A stretch of 6,988 bases of DNA from an uncultured Ruminococcus sp. (GTDB lineage Bacteria > Bacillota > Clostridia > Oscillospirales > Ruminococcaceae): the NCBI GenBank assembly GCA_900752785.1, contig CAADWP010000136.1, positions 1 through 6,988 of the forward strand. The letters run 5' to 3'. A model generated the notes under the pieces. That model was not told the origin of the DNA, did no database searches, and worked only from the letters and a program-made list of their open reading frames with translations. This document shows positions 1 through 5,680 of the stretch, piece by piece; the stretch's first letter is position 1, and each line of letters opens with the position of its first letter. Made by a program: the position numbers and the translations under genes.

Positions 1-23
1 AGGATTTTTTGTGTGATATGACG

Positions 24-41
24 AAAAATATGCAAGCATAT
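24..41 (-). terminator. Weak candidate terminator after the LRR lipoprotein gene
   Basis: On the minus strand a 6-bp AT-rich inverted repeat (ATATGC/GCATAT with only TT between) at 28-41 is followed directly by five T at 24-28. The position, about 50 bases after the stop codon of the lipoprotein gene, suits a terminator. However, the stem is short and the loop must open by a pair to form, so this is only a possibility. Nothing else stands out in bases 1-92. Confidence 0.3.
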
Positions 42-92
42 GACGTGCAAAGCCGTCAGGCGTGCTTTGTGCGGTGTTGCCTTTAGTGCAAA

Positions 93-1241
93 TCAACCCA
101 TATTGTTGTCAAAGGGAATATTCATTGCCATAGCGTATTCTTCTGCATACGAGCCTTTCGGAACATGGAGCGTCAGATCGTCAGCGCAGTACTCGAAAGC
201 GCGCTTGCTGATATTTGAAGCGCTTTCGGGCAGATAAACGTCGGAAAGAGCTTCGCAATATGCAAATGCGCTGTCGCCAATCTCCTTACATCCCCCCTCG
301 ACTCTTACAACAGCAAGAGAATCGCAGTATTCAAAAGCTCTTGCGCCAATATATTCAACCTTTTCGGGAATCGTGATGCTTTTGAGATTTTTGCAGTACT
401 GGAAAGCTTTAGCGGCAATTCCGGTGATATTCTGCGGAATTGTAAACTCCGTAAATTCTCCGTATTCATACTGCGCGGCACGGATAAGATTTGCGCGGTC
501 GGATTTATTATATTCCGCATTCTCCTCGGAATAGCCAAGACCAAGCTCATTTGCGAAGTATTCGGCATACGAGCCGGATGGAGCATGAATGGTAATGCCC
601 TCAATAGCCCAGAAAGCCGACGTGCTTATTTTTTCAACGCTTTCCGGCAGGTTCACATCAGAAAGACTGTCGCAGCTCCAGAACGCGCCGCTGCCGATTA
701 CCTTCAAGCCCTCCTCGGCGTTTACGAAGCTAAGACCGCTGCAGCTCCAGAATGCACCGCTGCCGATCTCCTCGACAGAACTTGGAATATATACGGCTTC
801 GATCGTGTCGTTGCTCCAGAATGCACGCGATTCAATTTTTTTCACGTCCTCGGGAATATGCACCTCGGAGCGCACTCCGTCATACTCGTAGAGAATGCCG
901 TCCTTGATCTTAAATCCGTCGTTATCGGCCTTAACAGAGCGCTTGATCTTTTCTATGCGCATTGCTTCCTCGCCGTTTTCGTCGCCGTCCTCTTCATCAT
1001 CACGGTCGATATGATATTTATTTTCAGATTTTTCGGCAGTACTCTTTGTGGATTCAGAAGTCGGCTTTTTCTTGCCTGACGCAGTAGTATCTTCGGCAGC
1101 ATCATCTGATGTATTTTCTGTACTTGACGCGGAAGTATTTTTTGATGCGTCGTCCGAACTGCTGTCGCTGCCGGTTTTTCCGCAGGCTGTTATTAGGGTC
1201 AATGCCGAAAGCATTACCGCAATAATTAATTTTTTATTCAT
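93..1241 (-). CDS. BspA-type leucine-rich-repeat lipoprotein
   Basis: This is a predicted surface lipoprotein of 382 residues. It has a lipoprotein signal peptide: a KK charge, a hydrophobic stretch and the lipobox L-I-T-A-C with Cys20 as the lipidation site. A low-complexity Ser/Thr/Asp/Glu/Lys linker follows to about residue 98. The rest is LRR_5 (BspA-like) repeats in two blocks. The repeat signature A-F occurs at residues 140, 163, 186 and 209, and again at 279, 302, 325 and 348, always 23 apart. Each block ends in a cap with G-S-Y-A-E (223-227 and 363-367). Block 1 repeats read AFW; block 2 repeats read AFxYC. Related proteins serve in adhesion or protein binding, but the ligand here is unknown. 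The gene starts 10 bases after asnS, and its GATGAGG ribosome site overlaps the asnS stop, which suggests co-transcription and coupled translation. No catalytic domain is seen. Confidence 0.88.
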   Translation of the reverse strand: MNKKLIIAVMLSALTLITACGKTGSDSSSDDASKNTSASSTENTSDDAAEDTTASGKKKPTSESTKSTAEKSENKYHIDRDDEEDGDENGEEAMRIEKIKRSVKADNDGFKIKDGILYEYDGVRSEVHIPEDVKKIESRAFWSNDTIEAVYIPSSVEEIGSGAFWSCSGLSFVNAEEGLKVIGSGAFWSCDSLSDVNLPESVEKISTSAFWAIEGITIHAPSGSYAEYFANELGLGYSEENAEYNKSDRANLIRAAQYEYGEFTEFTIPQNITGIAAKAFQYCKNLKSITIPEKVEYIGARAFEYCDSLAVVRVEGGCKEIGDSAFAYCEALSDVYLPESASNISKRAFEYCADDLTLHVPKGSYAEEYAMAMNIPFDNNMG

Positions 1242-1251
1242 AACAAAAACC

Positions 1252-2625
1252 TCATCTTATGCTGCCGACAGTTCTCGGATATAGTATAACGTCGCGGATA
1301 TTAGACATACCTGTTGTGTACATGATAAGTCTCTCGAATCCGAGACCGAATCCGCCGTGGGGAACAGAGCCGTATCTGCGGAGATCGAGATAATCGGCAT
1401 ACGGTTCAAGGCTCATGCCGCGCTCCTGCATAGCGGCAATAAGCTTTTCGTAATCAGCCTCACGCTCGCTGCCGCCGATGATCTCGCCGACTCCGGGAAC
1501 AAGCAGATCAACAGCCGCAACAGTTTTGCCGTCGGGATTCTGTTTCATATAGAAAGATTTTATCTCCTTCGGATAGTCCGTCACGAAAACAGCTTTCTTG
1601 AACACCTTTTCGGAGATATAACGCTCGTGCTCGGTCTGGAGATCGCATCCCCATTCAACGGGATATACGAATTTTTCGCCGGATTTCTGAAGAAGCTCGA
1701 TAGCTTCGGTATAGGTAACTCTGCCGAAATCGTGAGAAATAAGCTCCTCAAGACGCTCGATCAGTCCCTTTTCAAAATGAGCATCAAAGAATTTCATCTC
1801 GTCGGAACAAGTGTCAAGAAGCTCGCGGATAACGAACTTTATCATGTCCTCGGCAATCTCGATAACGTCGTCAAGCTCGGCAAAAGCGACCTCAGGCTCA
1901 ATATGCCAGAATTCCGCAAGGTGCTTCGGAGTGTTGCTGTTTTCGGCGCGGAAGCTCGGACCAAACGTGTAGATCTTGCCCATTGCCATAGCGGCAACCT
2001 CGCCCTCAAGCTGACCCGAAACGGAAAGTCCTGCGCGTTTGCCGAAAAAGTCATTGGAGTAATATTCTTCTGCGGTTTTGAATTCGGTATTAAAGCCGTT
2101 TGTAGTTACTTGGAACATTTCTCCTGCGCCCTCACAGTCGCTGCCTGTTATAAGAGGAGTATTGATATATACATAATTATGGCTCTGAAAATATTTATGA
2201 AGCGAAGCCGCAAGCACAGAACGAACGCGCCATACAGCGTTAAAAGTATTTGTCCTGCCTCTGAGATGAGGGATAGAACGCAGGAATTCAAGAGAATGAC
2301 CTTTTTTCTGTAACGGATACTCTGTGGGGCATTCGCCGAGAACAGTAATTCCCGACGGCTCGGCGTTGATCTCAACAGAATTTCCGCGTCCTGCCGCAGC
2401 CGTACCGATCACCTTGACGGAAGTTCCCACTCTTGGTTCCTTGTAGTCGGGATCGTTTGACTTATCAACAACGATCTGAACGTTTTTAAGGGAAGTACCG
2501 TCGTTTATTTCGACGAAGGCAACGCTCTTGGAATTTCTCGAGGTGCGAACCCAGCCGCACACGGTAACGGAGCTTCCGACAAGCTGAGGAGATGCTAAAA
2601 CTTCTTTGACATCAATATGCTTCAT
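1252..2625 (-). CDS. asnS: Asparagine--tRNA ligase (AsnRS)
   Basis: This cytoplasmic class IIb aminoacyl-tRNA synthetase charges tRNA-Asn with asparagine using ATP. The 457-residue length is normal (the E. coli enzyme has about 466). The N-terminal OB-fold anticodon-binding domain spans about 18-100 (VTVCGWVRTSRNSKSVAFVEIND). The catalytic domain shows motif 1 near 134-158, motif 2 at 221-245 with FRAE at 225-228 followed by H-L-A-E-F-W, and motif 3 at 424-436 (GGFGLGFERLIMY, with the conserved Arg432). The stretch VSGQLEGE (202-209) and the motif 2 sequence N-T-P-K-H-L-A-E-F favour AsnRS over AspRS. The ATG at 2625 is preceded by AAAGGA at 2635-2640 with 9 bases between. It lies downstream of a T-box leader and is probably the first gene of a two-gene operon with the LRR lipoprotein. 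Confidence 0.97.
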   Translation of the reverse strand: MKHIDVKEVLASPQLVGSSVTVCGWVRTSRNSKSVAFVEINDGTSLKNVQIVVDKSNDPDYKEPRVGTSVKVIGTAAAGRGNSVEINAEPSGITVLGECPTEYPLQKKGHSLEFLRSIPHLRGRTNTFNAVWRVRSVLAASLHKYFQSHNYVYINTPLITGSDCEGAGEMFQVTTNGFNTEFKTAEEYYSNDFFGKRAGLSVSGQLEGEVAAMAMGKIYTFGPSFRAENSNTPKHLAEFWHIEPEVAFAELDDVIEIAEDMIKFVIRELLDTCSDEMKFFDAHFEKGLIERLEELISHDFGRVTYTEAIELLQKSGEKFVYPVEWGCDLQTEHERYISEKVFKKAVFVTDYPKEIKSFYMKQNPDGKTVAAVDLLVPGVGEIIGGSEREADYEKLIAAMQERGMSLEPYADYLDLRRYGSVPHGGFGLGFERLIMYTTGMSNIRDVILYPRTVGSIR

Positions 2626-2634
2626 AAAAACTAT

Positions 2635-2640
2635 TCCTTT
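2635..2640 (-). promoter_or_regulatory. Ribosome binding site of asnS
   Basis: AAAGGA on the minus strand lies nine bases before the asnS ATG. It sits downstream of the T-box terminator hairpin, so it is transcribed only when the leader is read through. Confidence 0.75.
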
Positions 2641-2681
2641 CTGATACCGATACGATCGGCGATATATGCTTGTCAGGACGG

Positions 2682-2720
2682 ATAAATAAAAACTCCCGTC
2701 CTGAATAAACAGGACGAGAG
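2682..2720 (-). terminator. Regulated intrinsic terminator of the asnS T-box
   Basis: On the minus strand CTCTCGTCCTG (2710-2720) pairs with CAGGACGGGAG (2693-2703) around the loop TTTATT. This gives 11 bp with one G-U pair, followed by TTTTTATTTAT. It should stop transcription unless uncharged tRNA-Asn stabilises the antiterminator. No other terminator lies between tetR and asnS, so it probably also ends tetR transcripts. Confidence 0.93.
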
Positions 2721-2969
2721 TATAAAATACTTCCGTGGTACCACCTGAATTACCGTATTATACGGTCACTCTTGTCTGCTGTAACGTGCAGAACACGTCT
2801 CCCCTACTGAATGCTTGCGGACACGGGTATACCCCAAACACCATAATCACATTGTTCGGTTTACTGCTCATGAGTGTTGTTCATGAAGGCTCTGCTGCGC
2901 AGCTCGCACCTTTTCCGCGCTCTCTGATAACGATTTCCCGCACTACTTCTCTCAGTCACTGCATTTTAT
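2682..2969 (-). promoter_or_regulatory. T-box riboswitch leader, asparagine type, before asnS
   Basis: This leader RNA senses uncharged tRNA-Asn and allows transcription of asnS when charging is low. In minus-strand order it shows: the Stem I AGAGAG element (2920-2925); the apical GGTGCGAGC segment (2902-2910) closed by GCGC/GCGC; the specifier region GAACAACACT with AAC triplets at 2881-2879 and 2878-2876; a 6-bp hairpin ACCGTA/TACGGT (2752-2766, the Stem III position); and the T-box AGGTGGTACCACGG (2733-2746). The antiterminator can be read directly. CAGG (2744-2747) and ACG (2734-2736), flanking the UGGU-containing bulge, pair with CGTCCTG (2710-2716). That same segment is the 5' arm of the terminator hairpin, so the two folds exclude each other. 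The AAC specifier and the downstream asnS agree with each other. Which of the two AAC triplets is read is inferred, with the second favoured because ACTCATGAG follows it. Confidence 0.95.
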
Positions 2970-2975
2970 AGTAAT

Positions 2976-3004
2976 ATTATACCACATCGTTTCGCTTATG
3001 TCAA
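2976..3004 (-). promoter_or_regulatory. Consensus sigma-A promoter for the asnS T-box transcript
   Basis: On the minus strand TTGACA (2999-3004) and TATAAT (2976-2981) are separated by exactly 17 bases, a perfect match to the vegetative consensus. The start site is expected near 2969, just ahead of the T-box Stem I. Such a strong constitutive promoter fits a gene controlled by attenuation. The -35 box begins 7 bases after the tetR stop codon. Confidence 0.93.
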
Positions 3005-3011
3005 TATTTAT

Positions 3012-3566
3012 TCATGCTTTTTTTGGCTTATCCTGCTTTTGCTCATACAGCGCAACAATACCGCCGGAAAGCTTTTCAATAATCTCAAGAACAGGCTTTA
3101 TACCGTTGTCGCAATACTTAAAATAGGTGTAGTATCCGCCGTAGATCAGATAAGTCATCATCATTCTATCCTCAATATCAATGCGGTAGTCGGGATAATG
3201 ACTTTCAATTATGCGTGTAAGCTCGGATTCAAGCAGAGATACAAAGCTGTTGCTTCTGCTGTCCTTAAAAAGCAGCTTGATAAGCTGCTCGTTAGCAATA
3301 AAGGAATCCGATAATTCGCGGACAAACCGCCTTGGATCACTAAAAATCGTTTCAGGATGAGCGATAGCGTTAATCGTTGATTTAACCACATCACGTTCAA
3401 GGAACTCGGAAAGCTCATAAATGTCATGATAATGAAGATAAAAGGTAGCTTTATTTATTTCGGCGCGTTCCGAAAGCTCCCTAACGGTTATTTTCTCCAG
3501 CGGCTTCCGTGACCGAAGCTCCAAAAAAGCGTTTGTAATACTGCGCACAGTTTTTCCGACGCGCAT
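3012..3566 (-). CDS. TetR/AcrR-family transcriptional regulator
   Basis: This is a one-domain-pair regulator of 184 residues from the ATG at 3566. An N-terminal TetR helix-turn-helix spans about residues 8-52 and contains ITVRELSERAEINKATFY followed by LHYHDIYEL, the classic recognition-helix pattern. The helical C-terminal part (about 60-175) would dimerise and may bind a ligand; it matches no specific subfamily that I can name. The start is uncertain. The frame is open to a TTG at 3602, but TetR homology begins near the ATG at 3566. A GGGGG stretch (3581-3585) lies 14 bases before that ATG and 8 bases before a TTG at 3572, which is the main alternative start. The gene is divergent from glgB, and a palindrome in the gap suggests it represses itself and glgB. 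That target assignment is inference from position. No terminator follows it before the asnS promoter. Confidence 0.9.
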   Translation of the reverse strand: MRVGKTVRSITNAFLELRSRKPLEKITVRELSERAEINKATFYLHYHDIYELSEFLERDVVKSTINAIAHPETIFSDPRRFVRELSDSFIANEQLIKLLFKDSRSNSFVSLLESELTRIIESHYPDYRIDIEDRMMMTYLIYGGYYTYFKYCDNGIKPVLEIIEKLSGGIVALYEQKQDKPKKA

Positions 3567-3635
3567 ATCCAAAGACAACACCCCCAAAATCGACAATTTC
3601 AAATATAAGTCAATTAATAAACACGAGTATAAAAG

Positions 3636-3665
3636 AGACTATTGAAAATAATATATTTCAAGTCT
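3636..3665. promoter_or_regulatory. Candidate TetR operator palindrome in the tetR-glgB gap
   Basis: TTGAAA (3642-3647) and TTTCAA (3656-3661) form an inverted repeat with 8 bases between, extended with an offset by AGAC (3636-3639) and GTCT (3662-3665). The dyad covers the -35 box and the spacer of the glgB promoter and lies just downstream of the expected tetR start. A dimer bound here would block both genes. The size and symmetry suit a TetR dimer; binding itself is inferred. Confidence 0.5.
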
Positions 3666-3670
3666 ATAAT
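3642..3670 (+). promoter_or_regulatory. Promoter of glgB
   Basis: TTGAAA (3642-3647) and TATAAT (3665-3670) are 17 bases apart on the plus strand. The start is expected near 3677, giving a leader of about 65 bases. The promoter overlaps the opposing tetR promoter. Confidence 0.85.
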
Positions 3671-3672
3671 AG

Positions 3673-3701
3673 ATTATAGCAAATTAATAGACAAATGTCA
3701 A
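3673..3701 (-). promoter_or_regulatory. Promoter of the tetR-type gene
   Basis: On the minus strand TTGACA (3696-3701) and TATAAT (3673-3678) are 17 bases apart, a perfect consensus. The start is expected near 3666, leaving a leader of about 100 bases to the ATG at 3566. Its -10 box is separated from the glgB -10 box by two bases. A short imperfect dyad, GACA-AA-TGTC (3690-3699), covers the -35 and could be a second protein site. Confidence 0.82.
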
Positions 3702-3730
3702 TCAGGGAATTTTGCGGAAAAATCTAAAAC

Positions 3731-3735
3731 GGAGG
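3731..3735 (+). promoter_or_regulatory. Ribosome binding site that fixes the glgB start
   Basis: GGAGG lies six bases before the ATG at 3742. It decides the start in favour of this ATG over the in-frame TTG at 3712, which has no comparable site and would place GGAGG inside the gene. Confidence 0.9.
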
Positions 3736-3741
3736 ATTTTT

Positions 3742-5538
3742 ATGGATATATATGGATTTTATAAAGGCGAGGTTTTTGACGCCTATGAATATCTCGGAGC
3801 GCACATCTCTGCCTGCGGCACAACATTTCGCACATACGCTCCAAACGCTTCAAAGGTTTCGGTTATAGGCGATTTTAGTGACTGGAATGATATTCCTATG
3901 CTGCCGGTATCCGACGGCAGATTCTATGAAATAAACATTTCCGAAGCGCACGAAGGAATGCGTTATAAATACCGGATCTATGACAGAAACGGCAATTTCA
4001 TAGATCACTGCGACCCCTACGGCTTCGGAATGGAAATGCGTCCCGGAACCTGCTCGGTGATTCGCAGCCTTAACGGTTATACCTTCGGTGACGAAAAATG
4101 GATGAGCAGCCGTACCGACTGCCGCGACAAGCCGCTTAATATATATGAAGTGCATTTAGGATCATGGAAACGCAAGCCAGAGAAAGATGCCGTGTGGTAT
4201 AATTATGCTGAAATAGCGCCGATGCTTGTAGATTATGCTCTTGAATTCGGTTATAACTACATCGAACTGATGCCGCTGAGCGAGCATCCCTGCGACGAAT
4301 CGTGGGGATACCAGAGTACCGGATTTTTTTCGCCTACATCACGTTATGGAACAGCGAAACAGCTTATGGAACTGGTCGATATATGCCATAAAAACGGGAT
4401 CGGCGTCATAGTTGATTTTGTACCGGTTCATTTTGCAGTTGACCATTATGCACTCACCGAATACGACGGTACTAAGCTCTATGAATATCCGTCGGACGAC
4501 ATCGGATATAACGAATGGGGAAGCCGTAATTTTATGCATTCAAAGGGTGAAGTACGCTCCTTTATTCAATCGGCGGCAAATTATTGGCTCAGCGTTTACC
4601 ACTTCGACGGCATTCGCATGGATGCGATCAGAAATATGATATACTGGAACGGAGACGAACATCGCGGTGAAAATCGAACCGCTATCGAATTTATCAAATC
4701 AATGAACTGCGGATTAAAAGCGCGTCATCCATCTGCTATCATTGCAGCCGAAGACTCTTCCGCATACCCCCACGTAACGGCGCCTGTTTTTTCAGGCGGT
4801 CTTGGCTTTGACTATAAATGGGATCTCGGCTGGATGCATGACACACTTGAATATTTTCAAAGCTCGCCGATATACCGCAGCCGCGATTACCATAAGCTGA
4901 CCTTTTCCATGCTGTATTTTTATAATGAAAAATTTATTCTTCCTTTATCGCATGACGAGGTCGTTCACGGAAAAGCTTCGATCGCTCAAAAAATGAACGG
5001 ACAATATGAAGATAAATTTCCGCAGGCAAGGGCTCTTTATATGTACATGATTGCTCACCCCGGCAAGAAGCTTAATTTTATGGGAGGAGAATTTGCGCAG
5101 CTCCGTGAGTGGGACGAAAAACGCCCTCAGGATTGGGATATGCTGAAATATCCGCTTCACGACTCTTTCCACGAATATATAAAAGCTCTGAATAAAATTT
5201 ATCTGAATTATACTGCACTTCACTATGATTATGACTCCACTAACTTTATGTGGGAGGATTGCAGTTCGGCGGACCGCTGCATATATGCAATAAGAAGGAA
5301 AAGTGCAGACGGCGATATATTAGCAGTTCTGAACTTTTCTGATTGGTTTCAGGGAGATTACAGCGTAAATGTTGGAGGCGGCTATACGGTAAAGCTGCTT
5401 CTGGATTCTGACAGCAAGCTTTACAGCGGTACGACTTCGGACGGAGAAACGGTTTATACCTACAGCGGAGATATACTGACCATGGATATACCTCCATACA
5501 GCGGACGAATGCTGCTGCTTACGAAATCAAATAAATGA
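3742..5538 (+). CDS. glgB: 1,4-alpha-glucan branching enzyme (GH13)
   Basis: This cytoplasmic enzyme cuts an alpha-1,4 glucan chain and transfers the piece to an alpha-1,6 position, making the branches of glycogen. The 598 residues include an N-terminal CBM48 domain (about 20-105, with TFRTYAPNASKVSVIGDFSDWN), a GH13 barrel and a C-terminal beta domain ending near IPPYSGRMLLL. The four GH13 signatures are intact: region I D225-F-V-P-V-H; region II G-I-R-M-D294, the nucleophile; region III A-E337-D-S, the acid/base (many branching enzymes have A-E-E-S); and region IV H404-D405-E-V-V-H-G, which is typical of branching enzymes. The protein is shorter than E. coli GlgB because the extra N-terminal module is absent. 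It stands alone, with no glgC, glgA or glgP in the window. Expression is probably controlled by the divergent TetR protein. The last codons touch an IS3 remnant, but the C-terminus looks complete. Confidence 0.95.
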   Translation: MDIYGFYKGEVFDAYEYLGAHISACGTTFRTYAPNASKVSVIGDFSDWNDIPMLPVSDGRFYEINISEAHEGMRYKYRIYDRNGNFIDHCDPYGFGMEMRPGTCSVIRSLNGYTFGDEKWMSSRTDCRDKPLNIYEVHLGSWKRKPEKDAVWYNYAEIAPMLVDYALEFGYNYIELMPLSEHPCDESWGYQSTGFFSPTSRYGTAKQLMELVDICHKNGIGVIVDFVPVHFAVDHYALTEYDGTKLYEYPSDDIGYNEWGSRNFMHSKGEVRSFIQSAANYWLSVYHFDGIRMDAIRNMIYWNGDEHRGENRTAIEFIKSMNCGLKARHPSAIIAAEDSSAYPHVTAPVFSGGLGFDYKWDLGWMHDTLEYFQSSPIYRSRDYHKLTFSMLYFYNEKFILPLSHDEVVHGKASIAQKMNGQYEDKFPQARALYMYMIAHPGKKLNFMGGEFAQLREWDEKRPQDWDMLKYPLHDSFHEYIKALNKIYLNYTALHYDYDSTNFMWEDCSSADRCIYAIRRKSADGDILAVLNFSDWFQGDYSVNVGGGYTVKLLLDSDSKLYSGTTSDGETVYTYSGDILTMDIPPYSGRMLLLTKSNK

Positions 5539-5584
5539 TCTTGAATTCAGGTGTGTATCTCTTGTTTGACTTTCCTTTAGGCAT
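5519..5584 (-). pseudogene. Truncated IS3-family orfA (transposase N-terminus)
   Basis: An ATG at 5584, preceded by GGGGGA with six bases between, opens a 21-codon frame starting MPKGKSNKRYTPEFK. This is the usual beginning of IS3-family OrfA, the helix-turn-helix subunit (KRYTPEFK normally followed by a hydrophobic VVE-type stretch). Similarity stops after the Lys codon at 5540-5542. The frame then runs antisense into the end of glgB and meets a stop at 5519-5521. The rest of orfA and all of orfB are missing, so no functional transposase is made. The family call rests on recognising this short N-terminus together with the terminal repeat upstream. Confidence 0.75.
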
Positions 5585-5658
5585 AAAAATTCCCCCTTTC
5601 GTTAGATTTCAAATTGGTATATCTCTATTATATCACATTGTCTAACAAAAGGGGAGCA
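5540..5658 (-). mobile_element. Left-end remnant of an IS3-family insertion sequence
   Basis: Reading leftward from 5658, the remnant begins with a terminal-repeat-like TGCTCCCCTTTTGTTAGACA (5639-5658), with the 5'-TG and the GTTAGACA seen in many IS3-family ends. Next come an extended -10 (TGATATAAT, 5627-5635) without a -35 box, a ribosome site (5591-5596) and the first codons of orfA. It ends about where glgB stops. The other end of the element is not in the window, so a deletion or decay has left roughly 120 bp. It fills almost all of the gap between the converging glgB and lysozyme genes. Confidence 0.72.
5592..5655 (-). promoter_or_regulatory. Fold-back stem sequestering the orfA ribosome site
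   Basis: In minus-strand RNA bases 5655-5641 can pair with 5606-5592 in 15 continuous pairs, two of them G-U, around a 34-base loop. The downstream arm contains the GGGGG ribosome site of orfA, and the upstream arm lies in the IS terminus. The -10 box (5627-5632) is in the loop, so RNA started there lacks the upstream arm, while read-through RNA would carry both. IS10 is known to use this layout against read-through translation; its use here is inferred. Confidence 0.55.
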
Positions 5659-5680
5659 TTTCAAAATTATGCGGTATTTT

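Noticed and set aside
585..1079. Open frame of 164 codons on the plus strand
   Set aside because: It is antisense to the LRR lipoprotein repeats; its apparent internal repeats (APECTAAD) mirror the 69-base repeats of the real gene.
1357..2313. Open frame of 318 codons on the plus strand
   Set aside because: It lies wholly antisense to asnS, whose motifs are intact, and its translation shows no recognisable domain. It is a shadow of codon bias in asnS.
2735..2971. Open frame of 78 codons on the plus strand upstream of asnS
   Set aside because: It covers the T-box leader on the opposite strand, which explains the sequence conservation. There is no ribosome site or domain.
3712..3741. An upstream TTG start for glgB
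   Set aside because: GGAGG at 3731-3735 with a six-base gap to the ATG at 3742 is far stronger, and the extra ten residues are not typical of branching enzymes.
5592..5658. The inverted repeat as a two-way terminator for glgB and the lysozyme gene
   Set aside because: The loop is 34 bases long and neither side is followed by a T run. The arms are better explained by the IS end and the orfA ribosome site.
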